Positions 31,318 to 39,878 of a stretch of DNA of 64,000 nucleotides are shown piece after piece. Each line of letters starts with the position of its first letter. Within the stretch, counting starts at the first letter, position 1. The stretch lies in contig CAWDMB010000008.1 of NCBI GenBank assembly GCA_963803375.1, forward strand, positions 454,313-518,312, given 5' to 3'. The notes under the pieces were generated by a model. It had not been told where the DNA came from, made no database searches, and saw only the letters and a list, made by a program, of their open reading frames with translations. The DNA is from JAOPZW01 sp963803375. Lineage in GTDB: Bacteria; Actinomycetota; Thermoleophilia; Solirubrobacterales; Solirubrobacteraceae. The position numbers were made by a program, and so were the translations under genes.

Positions 31318-32157
31318 ATGTGCCGGTGGGTGGCTTATTCCGGGAATCCGATCCGGCCGGAGGCGCTGCTCTATGACACGAAGTTCTCGCTCGTGGAGCA
31401 GAGCCGCAGGGACCGGCTGGCGGGGGGTTATCCCAACGCCGACGGCTTCGGCTTGGGGTGGTACGGCGAACGCGACGTTCCCGGGCTGTACCGCAGTGTT
31501 GTGCCGGCGTGGGCGGACCGCAACCTGCGTGAGCTGGCGGGCCAGCTCGAGTCGCCGCTCTTCCTGGCCCACATCCGAGCCGCGACGGGAACCCCGGTCG
31601 AGCAGACCAACTGTCATCCCTTCCGCCTTGGCCGCTGGTTGTTCATGCACAACGGATTCATCGACGGCTACTTCGGGCTGCGCCGCGACCTGCTCCTCGC
31701 GGTCGATCCCGGCGTGTTCGGCAGCATCGAAGGCACGACCGACTCGGAGCTGATGTTCCATCTCGCCCTGACGTTCGGGCTCGAGCTTGAGCCGCTCACG
31801 GCACTGGAGCGCATGGCCGGATTCGTCGAGGAGACGGGTCGCCGTCACGGCGTCGAGCAGCCGCTACAGATGACCGTCGCGGTGAGCGACGGCGAACGCC
31901 TCTACGCGGCCCGCTACGCGAGCGGGCCCGTCGTCAATTCCCTGTTCGTCACCGCCGAGGCGAGCGCGATCCGCGCGCTCTACCCCGAGGACGCGAGGTT
32001 CCAGCTCTTCTCCGACGAGGCGCGTGCGATCGTCTCCGAGCCGCTGGGCGACCTGCCCGGCGTGTGGCACGAGGTGCCGCCCGGCACCGCGTTGGTCGTC
32101 CAGTCCGGCGCGGACGAGGAGGTCCCGTTCACGCCGCGTCGGCCGCAGTCCGAGTAG
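31318..32157 (+). CDS. class II glutamine amidotransferase (YafJ-like)
   Basis: The 279-residue protein begins MCRWVAYSGN, so removal of Met exposes Cys2, the N-terminal nucleophile of class II amidotransferases. Other active-site features are visible: NADGFGLGWYG, FLAHIRAATGTPV and NCHPFRLGRWLFMHNGFIDG. No synthase domain is fused, so it is a stand-alone hydrolase of the YafJ/EgtC type. EgtC removes a gamma-glutamyl group in ergothioneine synthesis, but no egt genes are nearby, so the substrate is open. The start is fixed by the Cys2 rule. Confidence 0.9.
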   Translation: MCRWVAYSGNPIRPEALLYDTKFSLVEQSRRDRLAGGYPNADGFGLGWYGERDVPGLYRSVVPAWADRNLRELAGQLESPLFLAHIRAATGTPVEQTNCHPFRLGRWLFMHNGFIDGYFGLRRDLLLAVDPGVFGSIEGTTDSELMFHLALTFGLELEPLTALERMAGFVEETGRRHGVEQPLQMTVAVSDGERLYAARYASGPVVNSLFVTAEASAIRALYPEDARFQLFSDEARAIVSEPLGDLPGVWHEVPPGTALVVQSGADEEVPFTPRRPQSE

Positions 32158-32429
32158 GAGTCGGGTCGACCACGGCGTCGGGCAAGCCAGGGCGTCACAA
32201 GATCCGTGAGGACTCGGAGGTGGCGGCGAACGACAGCCGGCCCGCTCCTTATCTGTGCAGGGACCGCACGGCAAGCGCGATCCGGGTTGATGTTGTCGGC
32301 GTCGCGGCCGTATTCACCCCATTTGGACGATGACCTTTGCGGCCGGCGCTCGCATGCTGGTGCATACGGGCACGGGCGGCAGGCACGGCCGGTGCATCCG
32401 CGGGTTCGGAACACGAGACGGGAGCGAGC

Positions 32430-32894
32430 ATGGAAGGCAACAACCTGGATGTACTCGGGCCGGTCGACTACCTGGTGGTCGAGTTCCCGGCAGACAAGGC
32501 CAACTTCTCCGGTGAGATGGCGGCGGAGTTGACGTCTCTCGTCGACCGCGAGCTCGTGCGCGTGCTGGATCTGCTGTTGCTACGCAAGGACCTCGACGGG
32601 TCGGTGGCGGTCGATGAGCTGCACGAGGTGGACGCGAGCAATCTGGGTCAGCTGCGCGCGCTCGAGGCCGATCTCGCGATGCTGCTTGCCGAGGAAGATG
32701 TCGAAGAGATCGGCAAGGCGATGGAGCCGGGCAGCATCGCGGCGGTGCTGGTCTACGAGAACAGCTGGGCCGGGCCGTTTGCGTCAGCTGTGCGACGGTC
32801 GGGTGGCCAGCTGGTCGCCGACGGCCGCATCCCGACCCAGGCACTGCTGGCCGCAATCGAAGCGGAAGCGGAAACCGACGAGGAAGGAGCTTGA
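32430..32894 (+). CDS. DUF6325 family protein
   Basis: The 154-residue acidic protein starts LGPVDYLVVEFPADKANFSG and contains VRVLDLLLLRKDLDGSVAV, GSIAAVLVYENSWAGPFASA and RRSGGQLVADGRIPTQALLA, the typical DUF6325 pattern, related to DUF1269. It probably binds or senses something at the membrane surface; the reaction is unknown. GGGAGCGAGC before the ATG at 32430 is a fair ribosome site. The next small gene starts one base after its stop, as is usual for this family. Confidence 0.85.
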   Translation: MEGNNLDVLGPVDYLVVEFPADKANFSGEMAAELTSLVDRELVRVLDLLLLRKDLDGSVAVDELHEVDASNLGQLRALEADLAMLLAEEDVEEIGKAMEPGSIAAVLVYENSWAGPFASAVRRSGGQLVADGRIPTQALLAAIEAEAETDEEGA

Positions 32895-32895
32895 C

Positions 32896-33075
32896 ATGCC
32901 GCTGGGCAGAGGACGTGTTGGCAGGCGGGGAGTACTTGGCGGCCGACCGGTCGCACGAACCGCCGCGGTCGTCGGCACGGCGGCAGTCGTGAAGCACGGT
33001 CACGACCGGCGCGCGGACCGCCGCGACGACCGGCGCGACCGGCGCGAGGACCGCGGCCCCGGAGTCTTCAGATGA
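32896..33075 (+). CDS. small basic partner protein of DUF6325
   Basis: The 59-residue protein reads MPLGRGRVGRRGVLGGRPVA followed by a short hydrophobic stretch (RTAAVVGTAAVVKHG) and an Arg/Asp repeat tail (DRRADRRDDRRDRREDRG). Similar small Gly/Arg-rich proteins follow DUF6325 genes in other actinobacteria, often with a SHOCT domain at the end. Here SHOCT is missing and replaced by a charged repeat. It is cotranscribed with 32430-32894. Confidence 0.7.
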   Translation: MPLGRGRVGRRGVLGGRPVARTAAVVGTAAVVKHGHDRRADRRDDRRDRREDRGPGVFR

Positions 33076-33129
33076 GCAAGGTCGCGGGAGCAGCGGTGCC
33101 GCCACCGGCTCCCGCGACCGCCGGCTCGG

Positions 33130-33513
33130 TCAGGCCCGTGGCGCCCTCTCCTCCTCGCCGTACACGAAGATGCCGTGGACCACGTACACACACAGGACGA
33201 AGATGCCCAGCGACCACCACGGGTAGGCGCCGCCGATCGACAGCAGGGCGCCGATCGCACCGAGGCTGCCGCCGATGATCCCAATGACACGGCCGAAGGT
33301 GTTGCCGGCTATCAGCGAAAAGCCTCCGGCGAGCTGGATCACGCCGAGAATGATCAGGACCCAGCCCAGGGTGTTGAGGTTGGTGAGTACAAACCTCTTG
33401 TCGTTGGTGAAGATGTTCGCATCATCCAGGGCGCCGATGCCATAGATGATATTGAGCGTGCCCACAATCAACAGCAGCGTCGCTGCGAACACAACTCGGC
33501 CCGCACCTCGCAT
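33130..33513 (-). CDS. DUF7144-type four-helix membrane protein
   Basis: The 127-residue protein has four hydrophobic segments and the family motifs LNIIYGIGALDDANIF, TLGWVLIILGVIQLAGGFSL and AYPWWSLGIFVLCVYVVHGI. These small proteins are common in actinobacteria and resemble the protein at 35960-36373, but their function is unknown. The gene is convergent with the DUF6325 pair. A ribosome site AAGGAGG precedes the ATG at 33513. Confidence 0.85.
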   Translation of the reverse strand: MRGAGRVVFAATLLLIVGTLNIIYGIGALDDANIFTNDKRFVLTNLNTLGWVLIILGVIQLAGGFSLIAGNTFGRVIGIIGGSLGAIGALLSIGGAYPWWSLGIFVLCVYVVHGIFVYGEEERAPRA

Positions 33514-34268
33514 CCTGTACCTCCTTGAGTTGATTCGGCCGTTGTCCGGCCGCTTGTCGGCGACCCTACCTCACTCGGCACCCTGGTCGATGCCGACTCA
33601 CGATCATCGCGGCGGTTGCCGGAGCGCGTCGAGGAAGGAGACGTACGGCTGTGGCGATCGACCCGCTTGGCGGCAGGCCAGGCCCGTAGGTGCGCAGCAG
33701 GCGATCGCCGGCGTCCCGGCACTCAGTATGTGCTCGGCACGCAGGTCCAAGGGCTCGCCGGCCAGGAACATGCGACGGAGCGTACGCCGCCGCGCCGCGC
33801 CGCACATCATCCCAATGGGATGATGAAGACGATCGGGGTATCTCGCTCACCCGCACGCAGAACGCTGACATGATGGACAGGCAACGACCGGGAGCGTCAT
33901 CGTGACGAGCCGCGACACCCAAGACGTGGATGAGGAAGGTTACTGGTAGAGAGGTCTGTCGAGTTATGTGAAGCGGCTGAGCGGGGCGCGGCGAAGCCGT
34001 CGTCGTGCGCCGAGGGCTTCTCGCTCGGGGCTCGTGTCATTCACTTCATGACCTGCGCGACCGCCCGGAGGGTCGCTCGCGCGGCCACCCACAAGGCCGT
34101 CGGCGGCCCGCCCGGGCCGACGGGCCGCAAGCGCCTGCGCGATCGGCGCCTGCACGTGGTCGACGACCTCACGGGCGCCACCGATCGCTTCTCGGCCCGC
34201 GCGAGCGGCGCCAAGCGGAACACGTCGTAGTTCGGCGCGCTGTCGGGCTCCGATAGGGTCGGCCCGCC
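33514..34268. other. region without a confident gene
   Basis: About 750 bases hold only short frames. A 60-codon frame at 34048-34230 (plus strand, MTCATARRVARAATHKAVGG) and a 15-codon tail ending DTQDVDEEGYW at 33949 look protein-like but have no family or good start. A perfect 21-bp palindrome lies at 33805-33825. Confidence 0.4.
33805..33825. promoter_or_regulatory. 21-bp perfect palindrome
   Basis: Arms CATCATCCCA and TGGGATGATG flank one central A. Length and symmetry suit a dimeric repressor. It lies 292 bases upstream of the DUF7144 gene and in a region without other genes, so its target is unclear. Confidence 0.4.
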
Positions 34269-34943
34269 ATGGGCCAGGCCATCGGACAGGTGCTCTCGCT
34301 CGGCGTCGGCGTGGCGCTCAGCCCGGTGCCCATCATCGCCGTGGTGCTCATGCTCGGGACGCCGCGCGGGCGCGCCAACGGGCCGGCGTTCGTGTTGGGC
34401 TGGATCCTCGGGCTCGCTGTCGTGGGCACGATCGTCCTGTTCGTCGCCGGCGGCGCGAACGCCAGCGAGAGCGGCGAGCCGGCCACGTGGGTCGGGATCG
34501 TCGAGCTCGTGCTCGGCGCCGCGCTGCTCGGGCTCGCCGTCCGCCAGTGGCGCGGGCGCCCACGCCGCGGCGACGCGGCCCGGCTGCCGTCGTGGATGAG
34601 GACGATCGACCGCATTGCGCCGGGTCGCGCGCTCGCGCTGGGCGTCGCGCTCGCGGCCGTCAACCCCAAGAACCTGCTGCTGACCGTGGGCGCCGCGAGC
34701 GCCATCGCGCAGACGGGCATCGCCACCGGCAAGCAGGCGATCGCGCTCGGCGTCTTCGTGGCGGTCGCCACGCTCGGCGTTGGCCTGCCCGTCGCGGCCT
34801 TCTTGATCCTGGGTGAGCGCGCGACGCGAATGCTCGACGAGACGAAGTCGTGGATGGCCGCCAACAACGCGACGATCATGGCGGTCCTGCTGCTGGTCAT
34901 CGGGACGGAGCTCGTCGGCGACGGGATCGGCGCGCTGTCGTGA
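34269..34943 (+). CDS. GAP family (Sap, LysE-related) membrane protein
   Basis: The 224-residue protein has about six membrane segments. It begins LSLGVGVALSPVPIIAVVLM and contains LGTPRGRANGPAFVLGWILG and LAAVNPKNLLLTVGAASAIA, the characteristic motifs of the Sap/GAP group, named after proteins needed for addressing sulfolipid or peptidoglycolipid in mycobacteria and related to LysE exporters. It probably moves a small molecule or lipid across the membrane. Its stop overlaps the GTG of the next gene (GTGA). Confidence 0.85.
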   Translation: MGQAIGQVLSLGVGVALSPVPIIAVVLMLGTPRGRANGPAFVLGWILGLAVVGTIVLFVAGGANASESGEPATWVGIVELVLGAALLGLAVRQWRGRPRRGDAARLPSWMRTIDRIAPGRALALGVALAAVNPKNLLLTVGAASAIAQTGIATGKQAIALGVFVAVATLGVGLPVAAFLILGERATRMLDETKSWMAANNATIMAVLLLVIGTELVGDGIGALS

Positions 34944-35854
34944 CCGCCGTCGCCGCGCCGCACGACCCGCCGGCCGAGGCCATGCGCTGGGTCCCCGGTG
35001 GGACCATGCGCATGGGCGACGAGCGCTTCTACCCCGAGGAACGTCCCGTGCGTCGCGTCGAGGTCGGCGCGTTCTGGATCGACGAGCATCCCGTCACCGT
35101 CGCCGAGTTCCGGCGCTTCGTGAAGGCGACCGGCCACGTCACGGTGGCCGAGCGCCCGCTCGACCCCGCCGACTACCCGGGCGCCGACCCCGCGCTGCTC
35201 ACGCCGGGCTCGCTCGTCTTCCGCGGCACGCGCGGCCCGGTCGACCTCTCCGACGCGACGGCGTGGTGGGAGTACGTCCCGGGGGCGCACTGGCGCCGCC
35301 CGGAGGGCCCGGGCAGCGACACCTACCAGCGCGCGCGCCACCCGGTCGTGCACGTCGCACCGGAGGACGCCGAGGCCTACGCCGCCTGGGTGGGCAAGAC
35401 GCTGCCGAACGAGGCCGAATGGGAGCTCGCCGCGCGCGGCGGCCTCGACGGCGCGGTCTTCGCGTGGGGCGACGCGGAGGCGCCGGGCGGCCGCGCGATG
35501 GCGAACACGTGGCAGGGCGAGTTCCCGTGGCAGAACCTCCTGACCGACGGCTGGCCGCGGACCTCGCCCGTCGGCACGTATCCGCCCAACGGCTTCGGGC
35601 TCTTCGACATGACCGGCAACGTCTGGGAGTGGACGGCCGACCGGTTCGAGATCGGGGACGGCGGCGGCGCGCCGGCGTGCTGCTCGCCCGCGGACGCCGG
35701 CGAGCGCTTCGAGCGCCGGGTTATCAAGGGCGGCTCGCACCTGTGCGCGCCGAACTACTGCCTGCGCTACCGCCCCGCCGCGCGCCAGGGCGAGGCGGTC
35801 GACACCTCGACCGGCCACATCGGCTTTCGCTGCATCGTCCGCGCGCCGGCCTGA
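34940..35854 (+). CDS. formylglycine-generating enzyme (sulfatase-modifying factor)
   Basis: The 304-residue protein has the FGE-sulfatase fold motifs MRWVPGGTMRMGDERFYPEE, LPNEAEWELAARGG, FGLFDMTGNVWEWTAD and the active-site loop GGSHLCAPNYCLRYRPAARQ with both copper-binding cysteines, Cys269 and Cys274. True FGEs keep this Cys pair; ergothioneine and other relatives do not. It converts a Cys in CxPxR of sulfatases to formylglycine. No sulfatase gene is in the window, so its client is elsewhere. The GTG start overlaps the upstream membrane gene. Confidence 0.92.
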   Translation: MTAVAAPHDPPAEAMRWVPGGTMRMGDERFYPEERPVRRVEVGAFWIDEHPVTVAEFRRFVKATGHVTVAERPLDPADYPGADPALLTPGSLVFRGTRGPVDLSDATAWWEYVPGAHWRRPEGPGSDTYQRARHPVVHVAPEDAEAYAAWVGKTLPNEAEWELAARGGLDGAVFAWGDAEAPGGRAMANTWQGEFPWQNLLTDGWPRTSPVGTYPPNGFGLFDMTGNVWEWTADRFEIGDGGGAPACCSPADAGERFERRVIKGGSHLCAPNYCLRYRPAARQGEAVDTSTGHIGFRCIVRAPA

Positions 35855-35959
35855 GCCGTCAGCGCACGGGCAGGATCGCGACGTCCCGCATCGCGGCCAC
35901 GATCGCCCGGGGCGGCGACGACGCCTCCCGCCTGCGCGCCGCCCAGCAGAGCCTCGATC

Positions 35960-36373
35960 TCAGGCTTCGATCGGGCTGCGACTCGACGTGAGCGACCAGA
36001 TGACCCAGACGTCGAGCGCGATCACGAGGATCGCCCAGAACGGGTAGTAGGGGATGAAGAAGAAGTTCAGCGTCGCGCTGAGCGTCGCGAGCACGAGCGC
36101 GGTGACCGCAGCCCATGCCTGGCGCGCGAAGAGGCCGAAGCCGGTGGCCAGGATGAGCAGCCCGAGGAGGAGGTGGATCCAGCCCCAGGCGGTCGTGTCG
36201 AGGTCGAACGTGTAGTTGGTCCTGACGACGAAGAAGTTGTCGTCGAGGATCGCGGTCAGGCCCGCGATCACCTGGAACGCGCCGACCAGCGTGAACACGC
36301 AGGCGGCGAAGACGAGGCCACCGACCGCCCAGCCCGAGACGGGCCGCTGGTCGGGGTAGCGGGCTTCGGACAT
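35960..36373 (-). CDS. DUF7144-type membrane protein (second copy)
   Basis: The 137-residue protein has four membrane segments, with GWAVGGLVFAACVFTLVGAF, AWGWIHLLLGLLILATGFGL and YYPFWAILVIALDVWVIWSL, and is a paralogue of 33130-33513. GGGAGGAG lies five bases before the ATG at 36373. It stands alone, convergent with the FGE gene. No function is known. Confidence 0.85.
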   Translation of the reverse strand: MSEARYPDQRPVSGWAVGGLVFAACVFTLVGAFQVIAGLTAILDDNFFVVRTNYTFDLDTTAWGWIHLLLGLLILATGFGLFARQAWAAVTALVLATLSATLNFFFIPYYPFWAILVIALDVWVIWSLTSSRSPIEA

Positions 36374-36627
36374 CGAGGCTCCTCCCTTGTGTTGTGGCGC
36401 GCGGGCACTCGTTCCGATGCCAGGAGGGTTCTCCGTCGGGCGCCGCTTCCCTGCACGCTCGGTCGCGCGCGCGACCGTAGACTGCGCGCGGACGTGACCG
36501 GGTCCTCGCTCGCCCCAGAGGTGCCGTCTCGCTAGGCGACGTCGCCGAGCGCGCCGGCGCGCTCGCGATCGCGCTGCCCGCGGCGTGGGCGCTGCTCGCC
36601 GGGCGCCCGGGCGCCCGGGCGGCGGCG

Positions 36628-38031
36628 ATGGCCGTCGCGCTCGTCCTGACGCCGCTCGTCCTGCTCGCCGAGGTCTGGGAATCGAGCGCGTTCGCGCCCT
36701 ACCGCGACCGGCCGGCGGCGCTCGCCGCCGGGAGCCTCGCCGCACTCGCGCTCGTCGCCGCCGGCGCGGTCCTGTTCGACCGCCGCCCGGCCGCGTTCGT
36801 GCTGCTCGTCGCGGCGGCGCTGCCCTTCCGCGTGCCGATCGCGATCGGCGGCGCGACGGCCAACCTGCTGGCGCCGCTCTACCTCGTGCTCGCGGCCGGG
36901 GCGGTCGCCCACGTGGCGCGGGCCCGGCGCGAGCCGCCGGGCGCCGGGCGGCGACCGGGAGCGGTCGAATGGGCGCTCGCCGCGACGCTCGTCCTCTACG
37001 CGTTGCAGGCGGCGTACTCGAGCGACGTCTCCCAGTCGGTGCAGCACCTGGCCTTCTTCTACGTCCCGTTCGCGCTGCTCTTCGTCCTGCTCGTGCGCGT
37101 CGACTGGGACCGCCGGCTCGTGCGCACGGCCTTCGGCGTGCTCGCCGGGGTCGCGCTCCTGTGCTGCGCGGTGGCCTTCGTGGAGACCGCCATCCGCAGC
37201 GTCCTGTGGAACGACAAGCTGATCGAGAGCAACACCTACAACCCCTACTTCCGGGCCAACGCGCTCTTCTACGACCCGAACATCCTGGGGCGCTTCCTCG
37301 TCGTCGTCATGGCCTGCGCGGCGGCGGCGGTCGCGCCGGCGCGCGAGCGCCGCGTGCTGGTCGCCGGCGCCGCGCTGCTGGCGGTGCTCTTCGGCGGGCT
37401 CGTCACGACGCTGTCGCAGTCGAGCCTTGTCGCGCTGCTCGTGGGGCTTGCGGTCGTCGCCGCGCTGGCCGGGCACGTGCGCCTCGTCGCCGCCGTCGCG
37501 GGCGCGTGCGCGGTCGCGGCGGTCGTCGTGCTGCTCGCCGCGCCCGGCGCCGTCGGCCTGCGCTCGGACTCCGACGACGCGCTGCGCAAGGCGACGAGCG
37601 GGCGCACCGACCTCGTGCAGGGAGGCGCCGACCTCTTCGGCGAGCGGCCGGTGCTCGGCTTCGGCTCGGGCTCCTTCGAGCGCGAGTACCGCGAGCGCCA
37701 CGGCGGCGTCGGCGCCGACGTCTCGGCCTCGCACACGACGCCGCTGACGATCGCCGCCGAGCAGGGACTCCCGGGCCTGGCGCTCTACCTCGCGCTGCTC
37801 GTCGTCGCCTTCGGCGTGCTGCTCGGCGCGGCGCGCGGCGCCGTCGCGCGCGTCGCGGTGGCCGCGGCCTTCGCGGCGCTCGTCGCCCACACGCTCGTCT
37901 ACGCGGCCTTCCTCGAGGACCCGCTGGCCTGGGCCCTGCTCGCCGTCGGCGTCGCGCTGGCCGCGCGGCCGGCGGGCGCGGGCGAGCCCGTGGCCGCCGG
38001 CGCGGCGCGGCCGGCGCCCGTCGTGGCCTGA
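36628..38031 (+). CDS. O-antigen ligase/polymerase-like membrane protein
   Basis: The 467-residue protein has about twelve hydrophobic segments and a large extracytoplasmic loop. The Wzy_C/WaaL motif region is present: GRTDLVQGGADLFGERPVLG, GSGSFEREYRERHGG and HTTPLTIAAEQGLPGLALYL. Such enzymes polymerise lipid-linked oligosaccharides or attach them to an acceptor on the outer face of the membrane. The open frame extends about 30 codons upstream with more hydrophobic residues but no ATG/GTG, so the N-terminus may be longer than annotated. It faces the exporter operon convergently. Confidence 0.85.
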   Translation: MAVALVLTPLVLLAEVWESSAFAPYRDRPAALAAGSLAALALVAAGAVLFDRRPAAFVLLVAAALPFRVPIAIGGATANLLAPLYLVLAAGAVAHVARARREPPGAGRRPGAVEWALAATLVLYALQAAYSSDVSQSVQHLAFFYVPFALLFVLLVRVDWDRRLVRTAFGVLAGVALLCCAVAFVETAIRSVLWNDKLIESNTYNPYFRANALFYDPNILGRFLVVVMACAAAAVAPARERRVLVAGAALLAVLFGGLVTTLSQSSLVALLVGLAVVAALAGHVRLVAAVAGACAVAAVVVLLAAPGAVGLRSDSDDALRKATSGRTDLVQGGADLFGERPVLGFGSGSFEREYRERHGGVGADVSASHTTPLTIAAEQGLPGLALYLALLVVAFGVLLGAARGAVARVAVAAAFAALVAHTLVYAAFLEDPLAWALLAVGVALAARPAGAGEPVAAGAARPAPVVA

Positions 38032-38122
38032 TCGCCCCGTGCCGGACTCCGGCGTGTCGGCGAAGCGGCCATGTGGACGCTCGAGCCGCCGCGGCCGGTC
38101 AGGCACGCCGGCGGTTGGCTTG

Positions 38123-38950
38123 CTAGAGGTCCTCGAGCGCGACGTCGGTCTCGCCGACGTCCATGAACCGCGTGTACTCGGCGATCACCGTCTCGGGGTC
38201 GCCCCACATGACCATGCGGCCCTTGTGCATCCAGACGATCTCCGTGCACAGCTCGCGGATCGTGCCCAGCGCGTGGGAGACGATCAGGATCGTGCCCGCG
38301 CGCGCGCAGAGCTTGGCCATCCGCCGCAGCGACTTCTTCTTGAAGCGCGCGTCGCCGACCGAGAGCGCCTCGTCGACGAGGAGGATGTCGGGATCCATGT
38401 TGACGGCCACCGAGAAGGCCAGGCGCCCGTACATCCCCGAGGAGTAGGTGCGCATGGGGAGGTCCATGAACTCGCCGAGCTCGGCGAACTTCACGATCTC
38501 GTCGTACTTCTCGCGCAGCTGCTCGCGCTTGAGGCCTGCCGCGAGGCCCCCGAGGACGACGTTCTCGCGGCCGCTCAGCTCGCGGTTGAAGCCGACGCCG
38601 AGCGCGAGCAGCGTGCTGACGCGCCCGTCGACCTCGACCCGCCCGTCGGTGGGAGGCAGGATCCCGGCGACGGTGCGCATGAGCGTCGACTTACCGGCGC
38701 CGTTGACGCCGACGACCCCGAGGACGCTGCCGTGGGCGACCTCGAAGGACACGTCCTTGACGGCCTCGATCTCGCGCACCAGGCGCTCGCGGCGGCCCGC
38801 GCGCATGAGCGTGGTGCGCAGCGTGGGGCTTGCCTCGAACGTCGCCCGGTAGGTCACCGAGAGGTCCTCGACGCGGACAGCCGGGTTCGCGATCGGCCGG
38901 CGCGGCCCGCCGGGGACGACTGTCGGCTCAGAGGCGGACAGCGAACTCAC
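38123..38950 (-). CDS. ABC transporter ATP-binding protein, polysaccharide/teichoic-acid exporter type
   Basis: The 275-residue protein has Walker A GVNGAGKST, a Q-loop, the signature YSSGMYGRLAFSVA and Walker B ILLVDEALSVGD, followed by a His-loop. It belongs to the TagH/RfbE/KpsT group, whose partner is a six-helix ABC-2 permease. It lacks the C-terminal carbohydrate-binding extension of Wzt. The permease gene is directly upstream with a 23-base overlap. Together they would export a finished lipid-linked polymer across the membrane. Confidence 0.93.
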   Translation of the reverse strand: MSSLSASEPTVVPGGPRRPIANPAVRVEDLSVTYRATFEASPTLRTTLMRAGRRERLVREIEAVKDVSFEVAHGSVLGVVGVNGAGKSTLMRTVAGILPPTDGRVEVDGRVSTLLALGVGFNRELSGRENVVLGGLAAGLKREQLREKYDEIVKFAELGEFMDLPMRTYSSGMYGRLAFSVAVNMDPDILLVDEALSVGDARFKKKSLRRMAKLCARAGTILIVSHALGTIRELCTEIVWMHKGRMVMWGDPETVIAEYTRFMDVGETDVALEDL

Positions 38951-39878
38951 GCTCCCGGGAGATGAAGAACAGCGCGCCGACGACGACCGCCACGACCGCC
39001 CACGCGAGCCCCCACACCATGTACCCGGCGCTCGGTGCGCGGCCCAGGCTGAGGACCTCGCTCAGCGCGCCGAACATCGGCGTCAGCGGGTTGAGGTCGA
39101 TGATCCGGCGCAGGTGCTCGGGCACCTCATACAGGTAGTACAGGACCGGCGAGCCGTAGAGCCAGATCCGGTTGAAGTACGGCAGGAAGCTCGAGACGTC
39201 GCGGAAGTAGACCTGCGCGGCGGCCACCAGCATCGTCAGACCGGTCGCGAAGGACGCGATGATCGCGAAGATCGGCAGCACCCAGAGCAGCTGGGGACCG
39301 ACCGGGAGGCCGGCGATGCCGTGCACGACGGCGTAGACGAACACGCAGGGCAGGAAGCGCAGGAAGGACGTGAGCACCGACGAGAGCGGCAGGAGCGTGC
39401 GCGGGAAGGCGGTGTTGAGGATCAGCCGCCCCCCGCCGACCACCGACTTGACGCCCTGGTTGAGCGAGCCGCTGATGAAGTGAAACGCGAAGAGCCCGGC
39501 CATGAGGTGCGCGAAGAACCGCGCCCCGCCGGTGCCGCTGCGCAGGATGTCGACGAGCAGGAAGTAGACGCAGGTCAGCAGCAGCGGGTTGAGCACGAGC
39601 CACAGCTGGCCCAGCGCGGTGCTGAAGTGCTGGGCGCGCAGCGTCGTGCGCGACATCTCGAAGGCGAACTGGCGCCGGCGCCAGAGCTGGCGCAGGTAGG
39701 GGCGCAGCGGCGGCAGCCCGACGCGGTGGGGCTCGTAGACGTGGTGCTCGGCGCTGAACTCGTCCTCGCGCTCGCGCGGCAGGCGGCGGCGCGCCTCCTC
39801 CTCGCGGCGACGGTCGACGACGGAGGTCGCGGGGCCCTCGGACACCTCGTCAACCTTAGTGGCGGTGTCGTCGCTCAC
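38928..39878 (-). CDS. ABC-2 type polysaccharide export permease
   Basis: The 316-residue protein has a charged N-terminal tail (about 55 residues) and six membrane segments, with LGQLWLVLNPLLLTCVYFLL, an amphipathic GGGRLILNTAFPRTLLPLSS and NRIWLYGSPVLYYLYEVPEH, typical of Wzm/TagG. It forms the channel for the ATPase encoded downstream. The GTG at 39878 overlaps the stop of the CDP-alcohol transferase gene by four bases. The long acidic N-terminus (DDTATKVDEVSEGP...) is unusual. Confidence 0.9.
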   Translation of the reverse strand: MSDDTATKVDEVSEGPATSVVDRRREEEARRRLPREREDEFSAEHHVYEPHRVGLPPLRPYLRQLWRRRQFAFEMSRTTLRAQHFSTALGQLWLVLNPLLLTCVYFLLVDILRSGTGGARFFAHLMAGLFAFHFISGSLNQGVKSVVGGGRLILNTAFPRTLLPLSSVLTSFLRFLPCVFVYAVVHGIAGLPVGPQLLWVLPIFAIIASFATGLTMLVAAAQVYFRDVSSFLPYFNRIWLYGSPVLYYLYEVPEHLRRIIDLNPLTPMFGALSEVLSLGRAPSAGYMVWGLAWAVVAVVVGALFFISREREFAVRL

